Below are positions 55,198 through 64,000 of a stretch of DNA of 64,000 bases, piece after piece. The notes under the pieces were generated by a model. It was not told where the DNA came from. It made no database searches and saw nothing but the letters and a program-made list of their open reading frames with translations. Positions within the stretch are counted from its first letter, which is position 1. Every line of letters begins with the position of its first letter. The position numbers were made by a program, and so were the translations under genes. Source of the stretch: Burkholderia cepacia (GTDB taxonomy: Bacteria > Pseudomonadota > Gammaproteobacteria > Burkholderiales > Burkholderiaceae); the NCBI RefSeq assembly GCF_029962485.1, contig NZ_CP073637.1:930001-994000 (forward strand), read 5' to 3'.

Positions 55198-56415
55198 ATG
55201 TCTCACGTCGTCCGCCGCCGGCCCGATGCCCGGCTGATCCTGTTGCTCGGGGCGCTCGCGGCCTGCGGGCCGATCGCCACCGACATGTACCTGCCGAGCC
55301 TGCCGTCGATCGCCGACGGCTTCTCCGTCAGCCCCGGCGCCGCGCAGCGCACGCTGACGAGCTTCATGGCCGGCTTCTCGGTCGGCATGCTGCTGTACGG
55401 CCCGCTGTCCGATACGTGGGGGCGTCGTCCCGTGCTGCTCGGCGGCATCGCGCTGTTCACGCTCGCGAGCATCGGCTGCTTCGTGTCAGGCTCGATCGAC
55501 ATGCTGATCGTCGTGCGCTTCCTGCAGGCGCTCGGCGCCGGCGCCGCATCGGTGCTCGCGCGGGCGATCGCGCGCGACGCGCACGAGCCGAGCGACGCGG
55601 CGAAGGTGCTGTCGATGGTCGCGATCGTCACCGCGGTCGGGCCGTTGCTCGCGCCCCTGATCGGCGGCCAGATCCTGCGCTTCTCGGGCTGGCGCGGCGT
55701 GTTCGTCGTGCTGGCCGTGTTCGGCGCGATCTGCGCGGCCACGGCCTACCTGCGCGTGCCCGAAACCTGGCCGAAGGAGCGGCGCAAGAGTACGGCCGTG
55801 CTCGCGTCGTTCGCGTCGTACGGACGCATCCTGTCGGACCCCGTCGCGTGGGGGCACATGTTGTGCGGCGGGATGGCGTTCGCGGCGATGTTCTCGTACA
55901 TCACCGCGACGCCGTTCGTGTACATCGAGTATTTCCACGTATCGCCGCAACACTACGGGCTGCTGTTCGGCCTGAACGTCGTCGGGATCATGATCGGCAA
56001 CTTCGCGAACACGCGCCTCGTCGGCCGCATCGGCTCGCTGCGCATCATCGCGGCCGCATCGCTCGTGAGTGCCATCGCGTCGCTCGCGGTCGCGCTCGTC
56101 GCGCTGACGGGGTGGGGCGGGCTGTGGTCGATCGTCGTGTGCCTGTTCTTCGTCGTCGGCGTGGTCGGGATCCTGTCCGCGAACTGCACGACCGACCTCA
56201 TGCATCGCTATCCGCACAACGCGGGCGCGTCGGCGGCCGTGTTCGGCGCGATGCAGCTCGCGCTCGGCGCGCTCGCGAGCGTCGCGATCGGTGCACTCGC
56301 GGACGGCACGCCATTCGCGATGGGCGTGACGATCGGCGTGTCGGGCGTGCTGTGTTTCGCCGGACGCTACCTCGTGCTGCGCTGGCACGGCCGGCCGGTG
56401 AAAGCGGGCGCCTGA
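55198..56415 (+). CDS. Bcr/CflA-family drug resistance transporter
   Basis: A 405-aa twelve-helix MFS antiporter. GPIATDMYLPSLPSIA (motif of DHA1 Bcr/CflA), GPLSDTWGRRPVLL and RFLQALGAGAASVLARAIARD are typical. Exports bicyclomycin or other compounds in relatives. ATG at 55198; the in-frame upstream part has no coding character. Terminator follows. Confidence 0.92.
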   Translation: MSHVVRRRPDARLILLLGALAACGPIATDMYLPSLPSIADGFSVSPGAAQRTLTSFMAGFSVGMLLYGPLSDTWGRRPVLLGGIALFTLASIGCFVSGSIDMLIVVRFLQALGAGAASVLARAIARDAHEPSDAAKVLSMVAIVTAVGPLLAPLIGGQILRFSGWRGVFVVLAVFGAICAATAYLRVPETWPKERRKSTAVLASFASYGRILSDPVAWGHMLCGGMAFAAMFSYITATPFVYIEYFHVSPQHYGLLFGLNVVGIMIGNFANTRLVGRIGSLRIIAAASLVSAIASLAVALVALTGWGGLWSIVVCLFFVVGVVGILSANCTTDLMHRYPHNAGASAAVFGAMQLALGALASVAIGALADGTPFAMGVTIGVSGVLCFAGRYLVLRWHGRPVKAGA

Positions 56416-56434
56416 CTCGGCAGCCGCGCCGCAC

Positions 56435-56480
56435 AAAGAAAAACGCCACCGGCGCATCGTGCGCGGTGGCGTTTTTCTTT
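56435..56480. terminator. Strong bidirectional terminator (16-bp perfect stem plus bulge)
   Basis: aaagaaaaacgccacc and ggtggcgtttttcttt pair perfectly, with a further gcgca/tgcgc inner stem. It separates the convergent Bcr-type and glucokinase genes. Confidence 0.9.
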
Positions 56481-56514
56481 GGGGCGCAGGCAGCGGCTGG
56501 CGCCGCGCCGCGTC

Positions 56515-58443
56515 TCAATCCCGCGCGACGTCCTTCGCCGCCGGCGACGCGCCGTGGCTCAGCCAGTCGAGCACGTCGGCCGTTTCGTCGTCGCTCGCGC
56601 GCGCCTTCGCCTGCGCGACGGCCTCAGGCACCTCGCCGTTCGTCGACGCACGACGGATCGCGACGCCGACCGCGAGGATGTCGATCATCAGCAGATGCAG
56701 GATCCGCGAGATCATCGACAACTGCGACTCGCGCATCTCGATGTGATCGGTTTCGAGCGCGACGGTCGCGCGCTTCGCGAGCGGCGTGTTGCTCGACGTG
56801 ATCGCGATCACCTTGGCGCCGGCCTGCATCGCGACGTCGAGCACGCGCAGCAGCTCGGGCGCGCGTCCCGACTTCGACACCGCGACGATCACGTCGCCCT
56901 TGCCGAGCAGCGCGGCCGACGCGGCCTGCATGTACAGGTCGCCGTATGCGATCGTCGGAATCCCGAAGCGGAAGAACTTGTAGTGCGCGTCCTGCGCGAC
57001 GATGTTCGAGTTGCCGAGCCCGTAGAACTCGATGCGCCGCGCGCCGTTCAGGATCTCGATCGCGTTCTCGACGTGCTCGAAATTCAGGTGCTCGCGCAAT
57101 TGCAGGATCGCGGACACCGTGTTGTCGAGCACCTTCGCGCCGAAGTCGGTGGCCGTGTCGCCGAGATGCACCTGGCTGTGGCTCATCGGGATCGTGCCGG
57201 TGAGGCCGGTGGCGAGCTTCAGCTTGAAGTCCGACAGCCCCTGGCAGCCGAGCGAGCGGCAGAAACGGATCACGGTCGGCTGGCTCACGTCGGCCTTGCG
57301 CGCGATGTCGACGATCGGATCGTTGATGATCGAGCGCGGATGGTTCAGCGCGAGATCGGCGACGCGGCGCTCGGCCGGCGTCAGCGCGTCGCGCATCTGG
57401 CGGATCCGCTCGAACACGGCCGACGACGCGCCGCCCGAGCGGTTCGACAACTGCTCGGCGAGGATCGCCGATACGCCGAGGAACGCCGGGTATTCGGCGG
57501 TGATCAGGTAGGTCGGGATGTTCTCGAGGTAGTGCGTGAAGCGGCCCTTCGCCTCGAAGCGCGCGCGGAACGACGAGCGCGTGAACAGCTCACCGAGCTT
57601 CAGCGCGACGCCGCCGCCGATGTACACACCGCCGAGCGCGCCGAGCGTCAGCGCGACGCTGCCCGCGAACGCGCCGAGAATCCCGCAGAAGCATTCGACC
57701 GTCTCGAGCGCGAGCGCATCGCCCGCATGCGCGCGCTCGACAATCTCGACCGTGTCGACGGTCGCGGCCACGCGCTTCTTGTCACGCGCGGCGAGCGCGC
57801 GATAGATGATCTCCATGCCGGGGCCCGCGCACACGCGTTCGAACGACACGTGCGGAAACTTCTTGCGCGCGTACTGCAGCACCAGATCCTCGCGCTCGTC
57901 CTGCGGCGCGAACGACGCGTGGCCGCCCTCGCTGCCGAGCGCGATCCAGCGGTCGTCGGCCGGAATCAGCCCCGACACGCCGAGCCCGGTGCCGGGCCCG
58001 AGCAGCCCGATCACGCTGTTCTGACGTCGCGCGCCGCCGCCGACCTGCACGCGCTGCGCGTCGGTCAGGCCAGGTAGCGCCATTGCGAGCGCGGTGAAAT
58101 CGTTGACGACGAGCAGCGTGTCGAAGCCGAGCGCGCGGCGCGTCGCCTCGATCGAGAAGCTCCAGTCGTGGTTGGTCATCGTGACCTGGTCGCCGTCGAC
58201 CGGATTGGCGATCGCGATCGCCGCGTGGTTCACGCGGCTGATCTTCACGTCCTTCAGGTACTTGCGGATCGCGTCGGTGATCGTCGGGTAATCGGCGCCG
58301 GGATACACGCGGATCTGCGTGATCTCGCCCGGGCCGGTTTCCAGCGCGAAGCGCGCGTTGGTGCCGCCGACATCCGCGAGCAGGCGCGGGCCGTCGGCAT
58401 GCTGACTCGCGACGACCGCCTTACTTTGCGCACCAGTAGACAT
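56515..58443 (-). CDS. glk: Bifunctional glucokinase / RpiR-family regulator fusion
   Basis: A 642-aa fusion. Residues about 20-335 are a glucokinase (ATP site DVGGTNARF at 24-32, [21 protein letters not shown]). Residues about 345-420 are an RpiR/HexR-type HTH ([25 protein letters not shown]), followed by a SIS phosphosugar-binding domain ([29 protein letters not shown]). It thus joins glucose phosphorylation to transcription control. It overlaps pgl by 23 bp. The likely target is the palindrome at 60726-60744. This architecture is known in Burkholderia. Confidence 0.95.
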   Translation of the reverse strand: MSTGAQSKAVVASQHADGPRLLADVGGTNARFALETGPGEITQIRVYPGADYPTITDAIRKYLKDVKISRVNHAAIAIANPVDGDQVTMTNHDWSFSIEATRRALGFDTLLVVNDFTALAMALPGLTDAQRVQVGGGARRQNSVIGLLGPGTGLGVSGLIPADDRWIALGSEGGHASFAPQDEREDLVLQYARKKFPHVSFERVCAGPGMEIIYRALAARDKKRVAATVDTVEIVERAHAGDALALETVECFCGILGAFAGSVALTLGALGGVYIGGGVALKLGELFTRSSFRARFEAKGRFTHYLENIPTYLITAEYPAFLGVSAILAEQLSNRSGGASSAVFERIRQMRDALTPAERRVADLALNHPRSIINDPIVDIARKADVSQPTVIRFCRSLGCQGLSDFKLKLATGLTGTIPMSHSQVHLGDTATDFGAKVLDNTVSAILQLREHLNFEHVENAIEILNGARRIEFYGLGNSNIVAQDAHYKFFRFGIPTIAYGDLYMQAASAALLGKGDVIVAVSKSGRAPELLRVLDVAMQAGAKVIAITSSNTPLAKRATVALETDHIEMRESQLSMISRILHLLMIDILAVGVAIRRASTNGEVPEAVAQAKARASDDETADVLDWLSHGASPAAKDVARD

Positions 58444-59101
58444 CGAGCTGGGTCCCCTTGTCGTTGGCCAGTTGGGAAATCGCGTTCTTCTGCAGCGACG
58501 CGGCCGCGGCGTCGAGCACGTCGCGTTTGCGGTCGCCCGCGATCAGCAGGAACAGCCGGTCGACGCGCTTCAGCGCATCGAGCGAATAGCTCACGCGCGC
58601 ATGCGGCGCGGCGCCGGGATGCACGGCGACGAAACGCTCGGGCGTCGTGATCGCGTGGTCCCATTCGGGTGCGTCGGCGAAGATCGACGCGGTGTGGCCG
58701 TCCTCGCCCATGCCGAGCACGGCGACGGTCGGCACGCGGTAGTCGGCGTTCGCGTTCAGTGCGGCGACGTGCGCATCGAGCGTGCTGCGCGTGTCGACGA
58801 GCGGCAGGAAGCGGGCAGGGGCCGCCGCGTGCTGCAGCAGCGTGTCGCGCACGAGTTGTGCGTTGCTGGCTGCGTCGTCGTCCGGCACCCAGCGGTCGTC
58901 GACCAGCGTCACGTCGACGCCGGCCCAGTCGAGCGCCGCGTGCGACAGCGTGTGCAGGAACGGGCGCGGGCTCGTGCCGCCGGACACCGCGAGCGTCGGG
59001 CGCGCGGGCCCGGCGAGCGCGGCCCGCAGCGCCTCGCCGACGGCGCGCGCGAGCGCTTCGCTTTGCGCTTCCTGGGTGTCGAAAGCGTGGATCTCGATCA
59101 C
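58421..59101 (-). CDS. pgl: 6-phosphogluconolactonase Pgl
   Basis: A 226-aa lactonase of the DevB/SOL type, hydrolysing 6-phosphogluconolactone. [31 protein letters not shown] and [12 protein letters not shown] are the signature segments. Its 3' end overlaps the glk-rpiR start by 23 bp. zwf lies 87 bp upstream, giving zwf-pgl-glk order. Confidence 0.96.
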   Translation of the reverse strand: MIEIHAFDTQEAQSEALARAVGEALRAALAGPARPTLAVSGGTSPRPFLHTLSHAALDWAGVDVTLVDDRWVPDDDAASNAQLVRDTLLQHAAAPARFLPLVDTRSTLDAHVAALNANADYRVPTVAVLGMGEDGHTASIFADAPEWDHAITTPERFVAVHPGAAPHARVSYSLDALKRVDRLFLLIAGDRKRDVLDAAAASLQKNAISQLANDKGTQLDVYWCAK

Positions 59102-59188
59102 ATCTCCTCCGGACTGCTTTGTCTGTTCAAATCGTACGAATCGTGGGGCACGTAGCCGCGTGCGATGACGTGCGCGGCTACGTTTACA

Positions 59189-60658
59189 TCAGTTCTCTTC
59201 TTCAAGCCAGCAGGTGTCGTGCTGCGCGAGCATCGCGCTCGCCGCGGCCGGCCCCCACGTGCCCGCCGCATACGGCTTCGGCGGCTTCAGCGTGCGCGCC
59301 CATTCGTTCAGGATAGGCTCGACCCAGCGCCATGCGGCTTCCTGTTCGTCGCGACGCACGAACAGCGCGAGGCGGCCGTTGATCACGTCGAGCAGCAGGC
59401 GCTGGTACGCCTCCATCTGCCCTTCCTTGAAGAACTGGTCGAACGCGAGGTCGAGGTGCACGCTCGCGAGGTTCATCCCTTCGCCCGGCTGCTTGGCGAG
59501 GCAGTACAGGCGGATCGTCTCGTTCGGCTGCAGCCGGATCACGAGGCGGTTCGAGCCGGGGCGCAATGCCGTGGGCCCGAGCGCCGAGTGCGGCACCGGG
59601 CGGAAGTTCACGACGATCTCGGCTACGCGATCGGCAAGACGCTTGCCGGTGCGCAGGAAGAACGGCACGCCGGCCCAGCGCCAGTTCTCGATCTCGACCT
59701 TCAACGCGACGAAGGTTTCGGTCTGGCTGTCGGGCTTCACGCCCGGCTCGGTCGCATACGCCGGCACCTGCGCGCCCTTGATCACGCCCGCATGATACTG
59801 GCCGCGCACGGCCACCTTGCCGATGTCGCGCGGATCGACCGGTTTCAGCGCGCGCAGCACGCGCAGCTTCTCGTCGCGCACCGAGTCGGAATCCATCGAA
59901 TGCGGCGGCTCCATCGCGACGATCGACAGCAGCTGCAGCAGGTGGTTCTGCACCATGTCGCGCAGCGCGCCCGTATTGTCGTAGAAATCGCCGCGCGCCT
60001 CGACGCCGAGTTCCTCGGCGATCGTGATCTGGATGCTCTCGACCCATTCGCGGCGCCACAGCGGCTCGAACAGCGCATTGCCGAAGCGCAGCGCGAGCAG
60101 GTTCTGCACCGGCTCCTTGCCGAGGTAGTGGTCGATCCGGTAGATCTGGCCTTCCGCGAAGATCTCGCCAACCGCGTCGTTGATCGCGTTCGACGATTTC
60201 AGGTCGTAGCCGAGCGGCTTCTCGAGCACGATGCGCGAGCCTTCGTTCAGGCCGACCGACGCGAGCGCCTTGCAGATCGGCACGAACAGCGACGGGCCCG
60301 TCGCGAGGTAGAACACGCGGATGCCGGGCAGCGATGCGATCGCGTCGCGCAGCACGACGTAGTCTTCCGCGCGGCCGAGGTCGAGCTTCACGTACTCGAT
60401 GCGATCGAGGAAGGACTTCCACGCGGCTTCGTCGAACGCCTTGCCGGCGGCTTTCTCCGCATGCGGCTTCACGTGCGTGTCGACCCACTCGAGATAACCC
60501 GCCCGATCCGATTCATGTCGTGCCACGGCGATGATCCGGCCGCTCTCCGCCAGCATGTTCGCGCGGTGCGCTTCGAACAGCGCGGGCAGGATCTTGCGCA
60601 TCGACAGATCGCCGGTGCCGCCGAAAAGTACGAAGGTAAAGCTGGAATCGGTATGCAT
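59189..60658 (-). CDS. zwf: Glucose-6-phosphate dehydrogenase Zwf
   Basis: A 489-aa NAD(P)-dependent enzyme, first step of the Entner-Doudoroff and pentose phosphate routes. The nucleotide site GGTGDLSMRKILPAL, EKPLGYDL and the active-site RIDHYLGKEPVQN are present. ATG at 60656-60658. Promoter region is shared with the divergent sugar ABC genes and includes the HexR-type palindrome 68 bp upstream. Confidence 0.98.
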   Translation of the reverse strand: MHTDSSFTFVLFGGTGDLSMRKILPALFEAHRANMLAESGRIIAVARHESDRAGYLEWVDTHVKPHAEKAAGKAFDEAAWKSFLDRIEYVKLDLGRAEDYVVLRDAIASLPGIRVFYLATGPSLFVPICKALASVGLNEGSRIVLEKPLGYDLKSSNAINDAVGEIFAEGQIYRIDHYLGKEPVQNLLALRFGNALFEPLWRREWVESIQITIAEELGVEARGDFYDNTGALRDMVQNHLLQLLSIVAMEPPHSMDSDSVRDEKLRVLRALKPVDPRDIGKVAVRGQYHAGVIKGAQVPAYATEPGVKPDSQTETFVALKVEIENWRWAGVPFFLRTGKRLADRVAEIVVNFRPVPHSALGPTALRPGSNRLVIRLQPNETIRLYCLAKQPGEGMNLASVHLDLAFDQFFKEGQMEAYQRLLLDVINGRLALFVRRDEQEAAWRWVEPILNEWARTLKPPKPYAAGTWGPAAASAMLAQHDTCWLEEEN

Positions 60659-60715
60659 GTGTCTCCGCCGTGTTGGGGGTGCTGGGAAGCGATCCGTAGT
60701 GCGATAAAAATATTT

Positions 60716-60744
60716 TTGACACTGAATTGTAGTTTAACTACAAT
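60716..60744 (+). promoter_or_regulatory. Sigma-70 promoter of the sugar ABC operon
   Basis: TTGACA (60716-60721), 17-bp spacer, TACAAT (60739-60744). The -10 box is the right end of the operator palindrome. Confidence 0.75.
60726..60744. promoter_or_regulatory. HexR/RpiR-type operator palindrome
   Basis: ATTGTAGTTTAACTACAAT is a perfect 19-bp palindrome and contains TGTAGTTTAACTACA, a match to the HexR consensus TGTARTWWWAYTACA. It covers the spacer and -10 of the importer promoter and is 68 bp from the zwf start, so one repressor could block both sides. The fused RpiR domain of Glk is the obvious local candidate. Confidence 0.75.
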
Positions 60745-60936
60745 CCGCCGCAAGGGGTAGCACCTGGGTGAAGAAAAAAAGAAGTGCGGTCGATGAACTG
60801 CGCGAGCTTCACCTTCGGGAGCGCCTTGTGCCGAATGTTATCGGACATTGGCGGCGCACATCGTCCGCGCGCCGTCGGCCCCGGGCTCGCGTCGCATCAT
60901 CGCGGCGGGCCAGAAACACAAAGAGGAGACACGCCG

Positions 60937-60963
60937 TTGAATCTCGATTCACGCTTTCTGTAA
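60937..60963 (+). CDS. Possible 8-residue leader peptide upstream of the sugar ABC genes
   Basis: A TTG codon with a strong AGAGGAGA ribosome site 7-8 nt upstream starts a frame of eight codons (MNLDSRFL) ending in TAA. It lies inside the transcribed leader. The good ribosome site on such a short frame suggests a leader peptide or a translation stand-by site. Coding is not proven. Confidence 0.35.
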   Translation: MNLDSRFL

Positions 60964-61037
60964 GAGCCCGGCCGGTCATCGGCCCCGTACGCTGCATGCG
61001 TCCCGCGGCTCGATTTCCCCGTCGTTATCAAGAAGCC

Positions 61038-61056
61038 GGTTCCCGGTCAGGGAACC
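61038..61056 (+). other. 7-bp hairpin just before the binding-protein ribosome site
   Basis: GGTTCCC-ggtca-GGGAACC ends 20 bp before the GGAGGAG ribosome site of the binding-protein gene. It has no T-run, so it is not a terminator; it may protect the 5' end or affect ribosome access. Confidence 0.5.
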
Positions 61057-61089
61057 TCACGAGTTGATTCAGTCTGGAGGAGATAAGTA

Positions 61090-62337
61090 ATGAAAGTTCG
61101 CTCGATCATGGGTGCGCTCTGCGCCGCGGGTCTGATGGCTGGCGCCGTGGCGGCGCAGGCGGCCGAGAATGTAACCGTGCTGCACTGGTGGACCTCGGGT
61201 GGCGAGTCGAAGGCCGTCGGCGTGCTGAAGGACGACGTGCAGAAGCAGGGCTACGTGTGGAAGGACTTCGCGGTCGCGGGCGGCGCCGGCGCCGCGGCGA
61301 TGACTGCACTGAAGACCAAGGTGATCAGCGGCGACGCACCGTCGGCCGCGCAGATCAAGGGCCCGCTTATCCAGGACTGGGCCGATCAGGGCGTGCTCGT
61401 CAACATCGATTCCGCTGCCGGCGACTGGAAGCAGAACCTGCCGCCGGAAATCGACAAGATCATCAAGTACAAGGGCCATACCGTCGCCGCGCCGTTCTCG
61501 GTGCACCGCGTGAACTGGCTGTACATCAACAAGGCCGCGCTCGACAAGGTCGGCGCGAAGGTGCCGACCACCTGGCCCGAATTCTTCGCGGTGGCCGACA
61601 AGCTGAAGGCCGCGGGCATCCAGCCGGTCGCGATGGGCGGCCAGCCGTGGCAGGACCTGACGCTGTGGGAAGACGTCGTGCTGTCGCAGGGTCCGGCGTT
61701 CTACAAGAAGGCGCTGGTCGACCTCGACCAGGCGACGCTGACGTCGCCGCAGATGCTGTCCGTGTTCGACACGGTGCGCAAGATCCAGGGCTACTTCGAT
61801 ACCGGCCGTAATGGCCGCGACTGGAACCTCGCGACCGCGATGGTCATCAACGGCAAGGCCGGCATGCAGTTCATGGGCGACTGGGCGAAGGGCGAGTTCG
61901 AGAACGCCGGCAAGAAGGCGGGCAAGGACTACATCTGCGCAGCGGTGCCGGGCACCGCAAACTCGTACACGTTCAACGTCGACTCGTTCGTGTTCTTCCA
62001 GCAGAAGGGCGAGAAGGCCGCGACGCCGGGCCAGCTCGCGCTCGCGAAGACGATCATGACGCCGGACTTCCAGGAGCAGTTCAGCCTGCTGAAGGGTTCG
62101 GTGCCGGTGCGCCTCGGCGTGAAGATGGACAAGTTCGACGACTGCGCGAAGAAGTCGTACGCCGACGAGCAGACCGCGATCAAGTCGGGCGGCTTCGTGC
62201 CGTCGCTCGCGCACGGGATGGCGCAAAGCGACGCGACCGCCGGCGCGATCACGGACGTCGTGACGAAGTTCATGAACTCGCAGCAGGATTCGAAGAGCGC
62301 GGTCGCCGCGCTCGCGAAGGCCGCGAAGGTCAAGTAA
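61090..62337 (+). CDS. Sugar ABC transporter substrate-binding protein (glucose type, GtsA-like)
   Basis: A 415-aa periplasmic type-I-cluster binding protein. Sec signal MKVRSIMGALCAAGLMAGAVAAQAA, cleaved near residue 24. VLHWWTSGGESKAV, AQIKGPLIQDWADQG and the W/E-rich sugar site (GGQPWQDLTLWE) match GtsA-type glucose/mannose proteins of pseudomonads and Burkholderia. Start ATG at 61090 with GGAGGAG upstream. Placement beside zwf supports glucose as substrate. Confidence 0.92.
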   Translation: MKVRSIMGALCAAGLMAGAVAAQAAENVTVLHWWTSGGESKAVGVLKDDVQKQGYVWKDFAVAGGAGAAAMTALKTKVISGDAPSAAQIKGPLIQDWADQGVLVNIDSAAGDWKQNLPPEIDKIIKYKGHTVAAPFSVHRVNWLYINKAALDKVGAKVPTTWPEFFAVADKLKAAGIQPVAMGGQPWQDLTLWEDVVLSQGPAFYKKALVDLDQATLTSPQMLSVFDTVRKIQGYFDTGRNGRDWNLATAMVINGKAGMQFMGDWAKGEFENAGKKAGKDYICAAVPGTANSYTFNVDSFVFFQQKGEKAATPGQLALAKTIMTPDFQEQFSLLKGSVPVRLGVKMDKFDDCAKKSYADEQTAIKSGGFVPSLAHGMAQSDATAGAITDVVTKFMNSQQDSKSAVAALAKAAKVK

Positions 62338-62348
62338 CGCGCGACAGG

Positions 62349-62385
62349 CGCCCGGCCGGAAGCGCTTCGTCGGCCGGGCGTTTTT
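62349..62385 (+). terminator. Partial terminator between binding protein and permease genes
   Basis: A 10-bp GC stem (cgcccggccg / cggccgggcg) followed by five T. Located within an operon, it probably reduces transcription of the permeases relative to the binding protein. Confidence 0.8.
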
Positions 62386-62475
62386 GCATGTGCAGCAAAC
62401 GGGCTCGCCCGCGGGCCCGTGCCGTACCTGGCGCCGGCCCGGCCTGCGTCGCCCTCGTTCCAGGAGTCGAATCAA

Positions 62476-63414
62476 GTGGCTGCCCCTCTTAACGGAAACG
62501 GATCCGGCGCTGCCGCCGCGCGGCGTACGTCGCCGATGTCGGCCTTCGCCGATCGCTGGATTCCGAAGCTCGTGCTTGCGCCGAGCGTCGCGATCGCCGT
62601 GGTGTTCATCTACGGCTTCATCCTGATTACCGGCTATCTGTCGCTGACCAACTCGCGGCTGTTGCCGAACTACGAATTCGACGGCTTCGGCCGTTACACG
62701 GACCTGTTCCAGAACGACGTGTGGTGGACCTCCGCCGCGAACCTCGGCTGGTTCGGGATTCCGTTCATCGCGGTCTGCGTCGCGCTCGGCTTGTTCCTCG
62801 CGATCCTGCTCGACCAGCGGATCCGCAACGAAGGCGCGCTGCGTGCGATCTTCCTGTACCCGATGGCGTTGTCGTTCATCGTCACCGGCACCGCGTGGCA
62901 GTGGATCCTGAACCCGGGCCTCGGCCTCGAGAAGGTGATGCACGACTGGGGCTGGACGAGCTTCTCGTTCGACTGGCTCGGCGATCCGGACAAGGCGATC
63001 TTCTGCGTGGTGATCGCAGCCGTGTGGCAGTCGACCGGTTTCGTGATGGCGCTGTTCCTCGCGGGGCTGCGCGGCGTCGATGCGGAGATCTTCAAGGCCG
63101 CGCAGGTGGACGGCGCGACGCTGCCGACCATCTACCGCAAGATCGTGATCCCGAGCATGCGCCCGGTGTTCTTCTCGGTGCTGCTGATCCTGTGCCACAT
63201 CACGATCAAGACCTTCGACCTCGTCGTCGCGCTGACGGCAGGCGGCCCCGGCACGTCGTCGTCGCTGCCGGCCATGTTCATGTACACGTTTTCGTTCAAC
63301 CGCGGCCAGCTCGGGCTCGGCGCGGCGTCCTCGGTGATGATGCTCGCGACCGTGGTCGCGGTGCTGGTGCCGCTGATGTATATGGAATCGAGGAGCACCC
63401 GCAATGCAGCCTAA
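62476..63414 (+). CDS. Sugar ABC transporter permease (MalF/GtsB-like)
   Basis: A 312-aa inner-membrane permease with six helices. The EAA loop KAAQVDGATLPTIYRKIVIPSMRP couples to the ATPase. Start is GTG at 62476 with AGGAG about 10 nt upstream; the frame is open earlier but without a ribosome site. The last 11 bases overlap the next permease gene. Confidence 0.93.
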   Translation: MAAPLNGNGSGAAAARRTSPMSAFADRWIPKLVLAPSVAIAVVFIYGFILITGYLSLTNSRLLPNYEFDGFGRYTDLFQNDVWWTSAANLGWFGIPFIAVCVALGLFLAILLDQRIRNEGALRAIFLYPMALSFIVTGTAWQWILNPGLGLEKVMHDWGWTSFSFDWLGDPDKAIFCVVIAAVWQSTGFVMALFLAGLRGVDAEIFKAAQVDGATLPTIYRKIVIPSMRPVFFSVLLILCHITIKTFDLVVALTAGGPGTSSSLPAMFMYTFSFNRGQLGLGAASSVMMLATVVAVLVPLMYMESRSTRNAA

Positions 63415-64000
63415 GATGACGATCAGCCGGGCAGTGATCTATGCGGCACTGATCCTGTTCGCGCTGTATTTCCTGTTCCCGATCTACGTGATGCTGTCGA
63501 CGTCGTTCAAGGATCTCGACCAGTTGCGCACCGGCAACCTGCTGACGCCGCCCACCAGCTGGACCATCGATCCGTGGGTGAAGGCGTGGAGCGGGGCGTG
63601 CACCGGCGTGCGCTGCGACGGGATGAAGCCGTTCTTCCTGAACTCGCTGCAGATGGTGATTCCGGCCGTGCTGATCTCGTCGCTGATCGGCGCGTTCAAC
63701 GGCTACGTGCTCACGCACTGGCGCTTTCGCGGCGCGGACGCGCTGTTCACGATGATGCTGGTCGGCTGCTTCATCCCGTTCCAGGTGATCCTGCTGCCGA
63801 TGGCGCGCCTGCAGGGGATGCTCGGCCTCGCCAACACGATTCCAGGCCTCGTGTTCGTGCACGTCGTGTACGGGATCGCGTTCACGACGATGTTCTTCCG
63901 CAACTTCTACGTGAGCGTGCCGGCCGAGCTGGTGAAGGCCGCGCGCATCGACGGCGCGGGCTTCTTCACGATCTTCACGAAGATCCTGCTGCCGGTGTCG
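63404..64000 (+). CDS. Sugar ABC transporter permease (MalG/GtsC-like), partial
   Basis: The first 199 codons are visible, beginning MQPKMTISRAVIYAALILFALYFLFPIYVML. The EAA loop (ELVKAARIDGAGFFTIFTKILLP) is just reached at the window end. ATG at 63404 overlaps the previous gene by 11 bp. The ATPase gene expected for the system would lie downstream, outside the window. Confidence 0.92.
   Translation, partial: MQPKMTISRAVIYAALILFALYFLFPIYVMLSTSFKDLDQLRTGNLLTPPTSWTIDPWVKAWSGACTGVRCDGMKPFFLNSLQMVIPAVLISSLIGAFNGYVLTHWRFRGADALFTMMLVGCFIPFQVILLPMARLQGMLGLANTIPGLVFVHVVYGIAFTTMFFRNFYVSVPAELVKAARIDGAGFFTIFTKILLPVS

Larger units (their letters stand above)
60659..61089. other. Divergent zwf / sugar-importer control region with long leader
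   Basis: Holds the importer promoter (60716-60744), the palindromic operator (60726-60744), an 8-codon leader ORF (60937-60963) and a 7-bp hairpin (61038-61056). The importer leader is about 340 nt. No larger gene is seen. Confidence 0.7.

Overview
The window looks like chromosome 1 of a Burkholderia species, most likely the B. cepacia complex. The DNA is very GC-rich, and gene content and order (urt-ure block, fused glucokinase/RpiR next to pgl and zwf, ribBX-ribH-nusB, hemL-ribD-ribE, a tRNA-Gly islet) fit that genus. Species cannot be fixed by reading alone. Most of the DNA is ordinary core chromosome. One short islet of visibly lower GC (about 22.3-24.7 kb) looks acquired.

Layout. 1-11.1 kb: one minus-strand block for urea use, urtABCDE (urea ABC importer) followed by ureD-ureABC-ureEFG (nickel urease and maturation factors; ureG is cut by the window edge). 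Two near-consensus sigma-54 promoters, before urtA and before ureA, and an NtrC-like dyad suggest control by nitrogen limitation. 11.5-17.2 kb: housekeeping genes (rhodanese, isoaspartyl methyltransferase-like protein, hemN, YkgJ-like protein, DUF1439 lipoprotein, uppP, trmB). 17.5-22.2 kb: a purine/urate catabolism cluster with uraD, a LysR regulator, an MFS carrier, two hydroxyisourate hydrolases (one Tat-exported, one cytosolic) and a nucleobase deaminase. 22.3-24.7 kb: islet with a small membrane protein, a toxin-like ORF remnant, tRNA-Gly(CCC) and an orphan Imm71/Imm72-type immunity gene.

24.7-36.4 kb: a mosaic of small metabolic units: cupin, D-tartrate-dehydratase-like enolase-superfamily enzyme, LysE exporter and SMR pump; a LysR-controlled operon of MFS carrier, class III CoA-transferase and methylmalonyl-CoA-decarboxylase-like enzyme; a split chrA pair; and a DeoR-NudK-DUF4406-like-Sir2 group with a helically phased repeat operator. 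36.4-46.7 kb: a prodomain-less S53 peptidase, crcB with a DUF190 gene, YggT, a DUF2520 protein, a Tyr/Pro/Gly-rich secreted protein, a second LysE exporter, ubiD, a lytic transglycosylase behind a promoter-terminator module, and an aminotransferase.

46.7-54.3 kb: two riboflavin gene groups (ribBX-ribH-nusB and hemL-ribD-ribE) flank a DUF1993 gene, an O-methyltransferase and a GntR regulator. 54.5-64 kb: an EVE-like protein, a Bcr/CflA transporter, then the glucose module. That module has glk-rpiR fusion, pgl and zwf on the minus strand, divergent from a sugar ABC importer (binding protein and two permeases, the second cut by the window end). A perfect 19-bp HexR-type palindrome overlaps the -10 box of the divergent importer promoter, so uptake and the first Entner-Doudoroff steps are probably co-regulated by 6-phosphogluconate-type intermediates. 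No rRNA, CRISPR array, insertion sequence or prophage was recognised.
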